A stretch of DNA of 64,000 nt from DASUPK01 sp963724665 (GTDB lineage: Bacteria; Actinomycetota; Thermoleophilia; Solirubrobacterales; 70-9): contig CAVRVH010000007.1 in the NCBI GenBank assembly GCA_963724665.1, positions 496,001 through 560,000 on the forward strand, given 5' to 3'. Both the position numbers and the translations under genes were made by a program. The notes beneath the pieces are model-generated. The model had not been told where the DNA came from. It did not search any database and saw only the letters and a list, made by a program, of their open reading frames with translations. Numbering within the stretch: position 1 is the stretch's first letter; the number at the start of each line of letters is the position of its first letter. This document shows, one piece after another, positions 58,786 to 64,000 of the stretch.

Positions 58786-59220
58786 CTACTCCGACAGCCC
58801 GGCGGCTTCGAGGGCTTCGGCACGGGTTCGGCGAAACGCCGCGTAGAGGATCTTGCCTTGCCGGAATCTGACGGCGCAGAACCAAGGCTGCTCGACGGGC
58901 GCCCCGCCCTTTCGACCCCGTCCCGTCGTCTTGCCGGACACCAGGAGTACGTCGTTGAATTCCTCGATGCCCGAGTAGTCGGCGTGGACCTCGGCGAAGA
59001 TCTCGTTGAGCTGCGACACAAATTCCACTGCTCCTGCTCGCCCTCGATAGACGACACCTTCAACGCCACCCGCCAGCAACGGCTCGATCCTCACCTCCGG
59101 GTCGAACAGTTCCTGCGCCTGCGGGCCCTCCGGGTCGAACAGTTCCTGCGCCTGCGGGTCGCCCCCACGGTTGAAGGCAGCGATGACTCGCCGCACGGTC
59201 TCGAGGTTCTCCTGCGACAT
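58786..59220 (-). CDS. SnoaL-like (NTF2-fold) protein, copy 15, with 33-bp tandem duplication
   Basis: 144 residues, MSQENLETVRRVIAAFNRGG to EALEAAGLSE. PQAQELFDPEG is directly repeated as PQAQELFDPEV, from two exact copies of a 33-bp unit (59095-59127, 59128-59160). EVRIEPLLAGGVEGVVYRGRAGAVEFVSQLNEIF and KTTGRGRKGGAPVEQPWFCAV follow. The duplicated part lies in the loop before the first barrel strand, so it may be tolerated. Confidence 0.84.
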   Translation of the reverse strand: MSQENLETVRRVIAAFNRGGDPQAQELFDPEGPQAQELFDPEVRIEPLLAGGVEGVVYRGRAGAVEFVSQLNEIFAEVHADYSGIEEFNDVLLVSGKTTGRGRKGGAPVEQPWFCAVRFRQGKILYAAFRRTRAEALEAAGLSE

Positions 59221-59223
59221 CGC

Positions 59224-59628
59224 CTACTCCGACAGCCCAGCGGCTTCGAGGGCGTCGGAGCGCTCGTCGTAGTTGTCGAGCCTGAGGATCATGCCGTCAC
59301 GCACGGTGGCGATCAGGGCGTATTCAATCTCCATTGGAAGTCCACTCTGCCGACCTCTTCCGCGTTGCCACGCGAGACTCACGACGCGCCCGTCTGGTGC
59401 TGTACGGATCTCCTCGACCCCCGCTTCGTAGTCGTCCCAGACCTCAAGCCACTCTTCCAGAAAGCGGCGAACGCCCTGGTGTCCGCGGTAGGTGTTGTCG
59501 GGCCAGTCGCGGAAGTGCGTCAAGTCCCAGACGACTTCGGGGTCGTAGCAGGTAAGGAGGCTGTCCATGTCGCCGCGAAGCCAGGCGTCCCAAGCTTCGC
59601 GCACCACCTCCACGTTCTCCTCCGACAT
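59224..59628 (-). CDS. SnoaL-like (NTF2-fold) protein, copy 16
   Basis: 134 residues, MSEENVEVVREAWDAWLRGD to DALEAAGLSE. YDPEVVWDLTHFRDWPDNTYRGHQGVRRFLEEWLEVWDDY and LAWQRGRGRQSGLPMEIEYALIATV carry the set's motif. Middle of a three-gene run joined by identical junctions. Confidence 0.86.
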   Translation of the reverse strand: MSEENVEVVREAWDAWLRGDMDSLLTCYDPEVVWDLTHFRDWPDNTYRGHQGVRRFLEEWLEVWDDYEAGVEEIRTAPDGRVVSLAWQRGRGRQSGLPMEIEYALIATVRDGMILRLDNYDERSDALEAAGLSE

Positions 59629-59631
59629 CGC

Positions 59632-60057
59632 CTACTCCGACAGCCCCGCGGCTTCGAGGGCGTCGGCACGATGGCGGAAGTACTCGAGCCGACGCACCCT
59701 TCCCTCTCGGATCGTCCAGACCTCAAAGAAGTGGATGTCGATCGGAACGTCGCTTTGCCGCCCCCGGGCGCTTTGCCGGATGAAAGCTACGACGCGACTG
59801 TCCGGAGCCTCGATGAGTTCAAGCGGCTCCTGGACCACGTCGATCCAGTCGTCCCGAAATTTCTCCGCGAACGCGATGACCTCCGGGGCGCCCCGGAGAT
59901 GCTGTGGGGTGTCGGGGTAGGTTCGCTGGTCATGCCAGACCAGCTCGCACTGCGGGTCGAAGGATTCCACATGGGCTTCGCTGGAAAGTTCACCGCGCAT
60001 GAACGCGTTGACCGCGTCAATGTATCCGCGCACGATCTCGACGTTCTCCTCCGACAT
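59632..60057 (-). CDS. SnoaL-like (NTF2-fold) protein, copy 17
   Basis: 141 residues from ATG 60057, MSEENVEIVRGYIDAVNAFMRG to DALEAAGLSE. VQEPLELIEAPDSRVVAFIRQSARGRQSDVPIDIHFFEVWTI is closest to copy 14 at the far end of the 20-kb stress block. Lead gene with GGGATACTGCGTGGGCGATG before it. Confidence 0.86.
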   Translation of the reverse strand: MSEENVEIVRGYIDAVNAFMRGELSSEAHVESFDPQCELVWHDQRTYPDTPQHLRGAPEVIAFAEKFRDDWIDVVQEPLELIEAPDSRVVAFIRQSARGRQSDVPIDIHFFEVWTIREGRVRRLEYFRHRADALEAAGLSE

Positions 60058-60083
60058 CGCCCACGCAGTATCCCTGGACGGGT

Positions 60084-60104
60084 GCTGCTTTTCGTCCAAA
60101 GCGG
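60084..60104 (+). repeat. B-type dyad repeat on the 5' side of a SnoaL run
   Basis: GCTGCTTTTCGTCCAAAGCGG where an A arm would be expected. It could be an A-B pair collapsed by recombination between the shared GCTGCTTT arms. Confidence 0.82.
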
Positions 60105-60109
60105 AACAG

Positions 60110-60841
60110 CTAGGGGCTGTCTGCGGCACCTTGCTCGGCTAGCAGCCCTCGGATTCGCTCGGAGAAGACTCGCCAGCGGCGTTCGTTGTCGTGAACCAGG
60201 ATCGCGGACTCGGCCATCAGGTCTGTCGCGTGATCGATCAGCTCTGAGGCCGAGAAGAGATAGCCCGGCGCGGTGCGATCACCAGCGAGGTCCAAACGCA
60301 GTGCGTCGGGCGAGAGGTCAACCGCGTTCAGAAGGTCAAGGGAGCGGTGAAGGAGACGCGCGATCAGCGCCTGGAGCTCCGCCGCCTGCCAGTCGTTCGC
60401 GATGATCCGGTGCCGCTCACCAAGGAGGTCAGCAAGGGCCGGGAACGCAGCCGCCGCGCCTGCGATTCCCCACGACTGCTCCATTGCCCGAGCCAGCCAC
60501 TCTGATGCCGCCTCCATGTCCTTTGCGGTCGTCTCCAGGTCCCGTTTGAGCTGGCGGATCTCGGTTGGCTCGTCCTCGCCCTCCATGAACAGGACCCCAG
60601 TCTCGCCCGTCAGCCCGGGAGCATTCAGATCCTGGGCACCTGCGTAGGGGTTGCCGGCCGGGTGATCGGTCGGCACCGCCTCTGACCAGTGCGCCGCAAG
60701 GGCCTTGAGGATTCGTGAGGCGATCTGCGTCTCCGCCGCCAGGCGCAACGGCGACTGCGAATAGAACTTCTCGTGCTCGTGGTGCGTCTCGGCGAGGTTC
60801 GCCATCGTTTCGAGCATCTCGCGCGGTGGCGTCGCGGACAT
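60110..60841 (-). CDS. Helical protein of unknown function
   Basis: 243 residues from ATG 60841. Almost all helix: MLETMANLAETHHEHEKFYSQSPLRLAAETQIASRILKALAAHW, then EIRQLKRDLETTAKDMEAASEWLARAMEQSWG and LQALIARLLHRSLDLLNAVDL. AETHHEHEKFY gives a His/Glu cluster that could bind metal. No signal peptide or membrane helix. I do not recognise the family. Confidence 0.65.
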   Translation of the reverse strand: MSATPPREMLETMANLAETHHEHEKFYSQSPLRLAAETQIASRILKALAAHWSEAVPTDHPAGNPYAGAQDLNAPGLTGETGVLFMEGEDEPTEIRQLKRDLETTAKDMEAASEWLARAMEQSWGIAGAAAAFPALADLLGERHRIIANDWQAAELQALIARLLHRSLDLLNAVDLSPDALRLDLAGDRTAPGYLFSASELIDHATDLMAESAILVHDNERRWRVFSERIRGLLAEQGAADSP

Positions 60842-60880
60842 CGTCGTGAGTCTCCCACTTCGCCCAGAACGCGCCAAGTA

Positions 60881-60925
60881 CTGCTTTCCATGCAAAGCAG
60901 TGCCGCTGCTTTTCGTCCAAAGCGG
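60881..60925 (+). repeat. A-B composite dyad repeat
   Basis: CTGCTTTCCATGCAAAGCAG, TGC spacer, CGCTGCTTTTCGTCCAAAGCG. Between divergent genes (60841 and 61126); the rest of 60842-61125 shows no gene. Confidence 0.88.
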
Positions 60926-61125
60926 TGGTCGTGCGAAAGCAGCTCTCAGGCGTGAGACGGGTTACTACGTAGGTGGGAAACCCCCAGACGGATCCAGTGC
61001 TACCGGCCGATGCCCGGAGCCTCGACGAAGGGGAAGGTATGAGCTGTACATCACCCCAATCGGGGAGATCGCCAGTGCTTTTTGCACGAGTCCTGGCATG
61101 AGATCCCTGGGATCGGAGTTCCGTA

Positions 61126-61311
61126 GTGAGCACCATAGGTTGGATCATCGTGGCGATCATCTGGATCGCGATCGCATTTTGGCCGGCCCGAGTTGCTGCT
61201 CGGAAGGGCCACAGTTTCCTTGGCTATTTCGTCTTCAGCCTGGTCTTTTTCCCCCTCGCGCTGCTGATGGCGTACATCTCCCAGGACCGCACCGTTCCAG
61301 GAACGGCTTAG
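61126..61311 (+). CDS. Small two-helix membrane protein
   Basis: 61 residues from GTG 61126. Two helices (GWIIVAIIWIAIAFWPARVAA; YFVFSLVFFPLALLMAYIS) joined by a basic RKGHSFLG loop. This two-helix layout with a KGxSFxGYF hairpin recurs in small actinobacterial membrane proteins near SHOCT genes. Function unknown; probably in the same transcript as the SHOCT gene. Confidence 0.65.
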   Translation: MSTIGWIIVAIIWIAIAFWPARVAARKGHSFLGYFVFSLVFFPLALLMAYISQDRTVPGTA

Positions 61312-61417
61312 TCCGCGAGGGCCGTTCAGCTTCGCCCCGGCTGTCTGCCTAACTACACCGGCAGACGTCGGGGGCGCGGCTTTCCCATCCAGCTAGTCCA
61401 ATTAAGGAGGATTTGAC

Positions 61418-61696
61418 ATGCCACCAGGACGAGATAGACGCCAGCGAAGGCGACGAGCCGCCGTGATCGGCGGGGCCGCTGTTGCCGCCAAGAAGCACCA
61501 CGACGCAAAGCAGGCCGAGCAGGAGCAAGAAGCAGCTCCGGCTCCCGAGCAGGCCGCCCCGGCGGAGCCCGCCGCAGCAGGCGGAATGACCCCCGAGGTG
61601 ATGGATCAGCTCAAACAGCTTGGTGAGCTTCACGAGCAGAACGTGCTCTCAGACGAGGAGTTCGAGCGCGAGAAGGCCAAGCTGCTGGGTCAGTAG
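61418..61696 (+). CDS. SHOCT-domain protein
   Basis: 92 residues from ATG 61418 with an excellent TAAGGAGG. A basic N-terminus (RDRRQRRRRAAVIGGAAVAAKKHHDAK) and an Ala/Pro/Glu linker lead to the C-terminal SHOCT domain: DQLKQLGELHEQNVLSDEEFEREKAKLLGQ. SHOCT is an oligomerisation module. No membrane span beyond the weak AVIGGAAVAA. Confidence 0.88.
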   Translation: MPPGRDRRQRRRRAAVIGGAAVAAKKHHDAKQAEQEQEAAPAPEQAAPAEPAAAGGMTPEVMDQLKQLGELHEQNVLSDEEFEREKAKLLGQ

Positions 61697-61742
61697 CCGC
61701 TTTCCATGCAAAGCAGAACCGCTGCTTTTCGTCCAAAGCGGC
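61697..61742 (+). repeat. A-B composite dyad repeat
   Basis: Begins on the base after the SHOCT stop: CGCTTTCCATGCAAAGCAG, AAC, CGCTGCTTTTCGTCCAAAGCGG. An ACGC-loop dyad (GCTTTCACGCGGAAG) follows at ~61781, before the convergent DUF47 stop. Confidence 0.88.
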
Positions 61743-61809
61743 TATTTGGTGAGTCCTCTCGCCAGCGGTAGAGAGTTCAGCTTTCACGCGGAAGGAGGAA
61801 TGAGCGTTT

Positions 61810-62424
61810 TCAGCTCTCCTTGACCACCGCATAGACGATCCGCTCTGCGACGTCGATCACCTCGTCGCCGATCCGGGCGCAGCGGCGGTAGAGCTCGCGG
61901 CTGGAGATCCGCTCGTTCCGGGCATCGACCTTGAGCAGCTCGGCCATCCCGCGGTAATAGGAGTCCTCGAGCTGGCGCTCGGCGCGAATGGCCTCGTCGA
62001 CGGCACCACAGGCGGCGTCGCCATCCGAGCCGAGCTGGTTGACAGCCTCCTGGATGTGGGCGACGGCCTCCCGCAGGAACCCGGCCATCTCCGCCAGCCG
62101 GGCGTCGGGCGGGCTCGACATCACCGCGGATTCGCTGACCAGGTCGCGGGTGTAGGCCAGGATCCAGTCGATCCCGCGCGAGAGCGAGAACAGATCCTCG
62201 GAAGCGAGGGGAGTCACGAATGCCTCCCGGAGCTGCTCGAGAAGCTCCCGTTTTGCGGCGTCGCCGCGATGCTCGATGTCGGGAAGCGCCTCGGCGGCGC
62301 TTGTATCCCCCGCCGCCCAGGCCGCGAAGGCGTCCAGCCCCTCCAAGGCGATCGCGGCCTGCACCCGGAGCTGGCCCATCAGGTCGGGCATCTCGGGGAG
62401 GAACCAGCGGCGCTTCCTCCTCAC
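61810..62424 (-). CDS. DUF47 (PhoU-like) phosphate-transport accessory protein
   Basis: 204 residues from GTG 62424, which overlaps the transporter stop (GTGA) and has GGAGG eight bases upstream. VRRKRRWFLPEMPDLMGQLRVQAAIALEGLDAFAAWA, DIEHRGDAAKRELLEQLREAFVTPLASEDLFSLSRGIDWIL and the C-terminal RISSRELYRRCARIGDEVIDVAERIVYAVV are DUF47 blocks with metal-binding E/D positions. It regulates PiT transport in relatives. Confidence 0.9.
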   Translation of the reverse strand: MRRKRRWFLPEMPDLMGQLRVQAAIALEGLDAFAAWAAGDTSAAEALPDIEHRGDAAKRELLEQLREAFVTPLASEDLFSLSRGIDWILAYTRDLVSESAVMSSPPDARLAEMAGFLREAVAHIQEAVNQLGSDGDAACGAVDEAIRAERQLEDSYYRGMAELLKVDARNERISSRELYRRCARIGDEVIDVAERIVYAVVKES

Positions 62425-63431
62425 GTCAGCCACCTCCAGACCGTGAGGGCGCCCGCCGCCAGCGCACAGGTGACTGGGATCGTGACCAGCCACGCCAGGC
62501 CGATGTTCCTGACCACCGCCCAGTTGACGTGGCGAAGCCTCCTGCGGCCGCCGCCGATCCCAACCACCGAGGAGGCGACCACCTGCGATGTCGACGTGGG
62601 CGCTCCGATCAGCGAGGCGCCGAGGATCACACCGGCCGATGAGGTCTCGCTCGCCAGTCCTTCGATCGGCTGGAGGCGATAGATGTGCTGGCCCACGGTG
62701 CGAATGATCCTCCAACCGCCGAGCGCTGTGCCCGCCGTGAGCGCGACCGCGCAGGCGAGCGTCGCCCAGGTTGGGGCGCTAGTGGAGTGGGTCTTGCCGG
62801 CACCCAGCAGCAGCGCCGCGATCACCCCGATCGCCTTCTGAGCGTCATTGGCCCCGTGGCTGAAGGCGAGGGCCGAGGACATGGCCCACTGGCCGGCGGT
62901 CACGGAGCCGTCCCAGGCTCGGGTCACGTGGCGCCCCAGGCGGCGCACCGCACGGATCACCACCAGCGCCGCCAGGCCACCCACGACAGGAGCAACCGCC
63001 AGGGCGATCAAGACTCCGAACACCCCAACCGGGCGCCCCGACTCGATGCCGCCCCAGTTGATGGCATTGACGCCTCCCTCTGCCAGGGCAGCTCCGACCA
63101 GCCCCCCGACCAGAGCGTGCCCCGAGCTCGAGGGCAGCCCGAGCCAGTACGCGGTCAGGTTCCATGTGACAGCTGCTGCCAAGCCGCAGCCGATCACCTC
63201 GGTGGTCACCGAAGGCGAGACAGTGACGATGCCGCCGATCGTGTTGGCTACGGCTGCCCCCACCAAGAATGGCCCGACGAGGTTGAAGATAGTGGCCAGC
63301 ACGATTGCCTGGCCGGGTCGAGCCGCGCGCGTCGCCACCAGCGTCGCAATTGCGTTGGAGGCATCGAGCAGCCCGTTGGTGACTGCGAAGGCGAGCGCGA
63401 GGGCGATCGCGACCGCCAGCCCGATATCCAT
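62421..63431 (-). CDS. pit: PiT-family inorganic phosphate transporter
   Basis: 336 residues, about ten helices. LAFAVTNGLLDASNAIATLVATRAARPGQAI is the first PiT signature (GxxDxxN) and SHGANDAQKAIGVIAALLLGAGKTHS the inverted-repeat copy (GANDxQK). LPSSSGHALVGGLVGAAL and GAPTSTSQVVASSVVGIG are matching internal repeats. It imports metal-phosphate with a cation. Overlaps the DUF47 start by 4 bp. Confidence 0.93.
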   Translation of the reverse strand: MDIGLAVAIALALAFAVTNGLLDASNAIATLVATRAARPGQAIVLATIFNLVGPFLVGAAVANTIGGIVTVSPSVTTEVIGCGLAAAVTWNLTAYWLGLPSSSGHALVGGLVGAALAEGGVNAINWGGIESGRPVGVFGVLIALAVAPVVGGLAALVVIRAVRRLGRHVTRAWDGSVTAGQWAMSSALAFSHGANDAQKAIGVIAALLLGAGKTHSTSAPTWATLACAVALTAGTALGGWRIIRTVGQHIYRLQPIEGLASETSSAGVILGASLIGAPTSTSQVVASSVVGIGGGRRRLRHVNWAVVRNIGLAWLVTIPVTCALAAGALTVWRWLT

Positions 63432-63582
63432 GACCCGACTCTATGTGCCGCTTCGTTGCAGAAACCGGTGTCTATCGACCGAGGTTCGTCTGTCGATGCT
63501 TGACGCGCGCTGGCCGGGTGAGGTCGAGGCGGCGGATTCGTGCACCCGGGTCGTCCGGTGATCAAGACAGGTAGCCACTGGG

Positions 63583-63671
63583 CCCTGTCGCTTTGCGCGA
63601 GAAGTAAACGCCAGGTCGCTGAGTGCTGCTTTCCATGCAAAGCGGATAGCCGCTTTTCGTCCAAAGCAGCA
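63583..63671 (+). repeat. Extended A-B composite dyad repeat
   Basis: CGCTTTGCGCGAGAAGTAAACGCCAGGTCG block, A arm CTGCTTTCCATGCAAAGCGG, ATAGC, B arm CGCTTTTCGTCCAAAGCAG. Last repeat in the window. Confidence 0.86.
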
Positions 63672-63676
63672 GTCGC

Positions 63677-63709
63677 CACTCCCGCAGCGCGGCGGCTTCG
63701 AGGGCCTGA
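63677..63709 (-). pseudogene. SnoaL C-terminal tail remnant
   Basis: The minus strand reads QALEAAALREW, the tail QALEAAGLRE of a SnoaL gene without its body or stop, placed 5 bp after the B dyad exactly where a SnoaL 3' end usually lies. A solo scar of a lost copy. Confidence 0.65.
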
Positions 63710-63717
63710 AAAGCCGA

Positions 63718-63752
63718 AAGGGCCCTCGCCGCTTGGAATAAGCGAGGCCCTT
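63718..63752 (-). terminator. Bidirectional hairpin terminator
   Basis: AAGGGCC-C-TCGC pairs with GCGAGGCCCTT (11 bp, one bulge) around a CGCTTGGAATAA loop, followed by T-rich sequence on both strands. It probably ends the partial minus-strand gene at the right edge. Confidence 0.65.
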
Positions 63753-63789
63753 CTAGACGGTGTGAAAACTAAGCCGCGCTTATCGCAAA

Positions 63790-64000
63790 TCAGGTCTGCG
63801 GATGGCTGAAGTGCACGATCGCCGAGCCGCAGCCGACCCCCTGGATCCAGACGTTCTGGACGCCCGAAATGGTCGGGGCGATGTCTTCGGCGGAGACGAT
63901 CATCCGCGCGTTGAAGGACTCGTCGTTACCGTCACCGGCGCGGTAGAAGTCCGCGTCAAGCCCAACCGTGTTTTCGTCGGTGGTCGCGGGCTGCTCGATC
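63790..64000 (-). CDS. C-terminal part of an unidentified protein (5' end outside window)
   Basis: The frame is open from the edge to TGA 63790. It encodes 69 residues, with FYRAGDGNDESFNARMIVSAEDI then VWIQGVGCGSAIVHFSHPQT. Coding character is good: balanced composition, low Arg, Asn/Asp-rich as in exported proteins. The lone Cys and aromatic residues suggest a secreted beta-rich protein. Identity unknown. Confidence 0.6.
   Translation of the reverse strand, partial: IEQPATTDENTVGLDADFYRAGDGNDESFNARMIVSAEDIAPTISGVQNVWIQGVGCGSAIVHFSHPQT

Noticed and set aside
23036..63671. A-B dyads as Rho-independent terminators
   Set aside because: Short stems, no T tract, and many lie in divergent promoter regions.

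Overview
The window is a GC-rich chromosomal segment from an actinobacterium, most likely class Thermoleophilia (Solirubrobacterales or a relative). The evidence is the base composition, the frequent GTG/TTG starts, a recN-steA-pyrG-xerD-mutM-recO-dnaG block of actinobacterial type, DUF1918, DUF2267 and baeRF-like proteins, and a large set of small SnoaL-like proteins that begin MSEENVE and end AAGLSE. No database search was run, so the taxonomy is inference.

Region 1 (1-22.7 kb) is a dense housekeeping block, mostly on the minus strand. It holds two glycosyltransferases, tRNA-Asn(GTT), dnaG, dgt, recO, a P1-family peptidase, mutM, xerD-like, a Nudix hydrolase, DUF3866, an M20 peptidase, pyrG, a short MraY-like transferase, steA, recN, an MFS exporter, nadK and tlyA. 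Many stops and starts overlap by 4 bp, which suggests long operons for DNA repair, replication and nucleotide metabolism.

Region 2 (22.8-39.9 kb) is accessory. Thirteen intact SnoaL-like genes and one internally deleted copy, all on the minus strand, sit in runs of one to four among unrelated genes: ABM monooxygenase, rhodanese, DMT transporter, ABC exporter, GNAT, MetF-like, exported protein, cyclic-nucleotide-binding protein, DUF998, SRPBCC and a tyrosine recombinase. A short bipartite palindromic repeat, here called A-B, punctuates almost every one- to three-gene unit. Arm A has loop CCATGC and arm B has loop TCGTCC. A tRNA-Arg(ACG) 3' half lies 1.7 kb from the recombinase and looks like an attachment-site remnant.

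Region 3 (39.9-58.6 kb) has no A-B repeats. It resembles a DosR-type dormancy/stress gene set: two Usp proteins, DUF779, a PfkB kinase, an inositol-phosphatase-like protein, a P-type ATPase, an M50/CBS protease, a NarL/DosR-like two-component system, dodecin, DUF2267, a baeRF-like protein, a phosphoribosyltransferase-hydrolase fusion, DUF1918 and an erythromycin-esterase-like protein. Three genes here carry an apparent single-base frameshift, and one deletion scar joins pieces of two genes.

Region 4 (58.6-64 kb) returns to the accessory pattern. A tRNA-Ser 3' fragment abuts a broken SnoaL copy, followed by three intact SnoaL genes, more A-B repeats, small membrane and SHOCT proteins, and a PiT phosphate transporter with its DUF47 partner. 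A partial gene runs off the right edge.

The most unusual feature is the SnoaL/A-B mosaic: paralogues with divergent middles but near-identical ends, joined head to tail by a junction that encodes both the conserved C-terminus and the next gene's Shine-Dalgarno sequence, and set among interspersed palindromes whose loops are strongly conserved.
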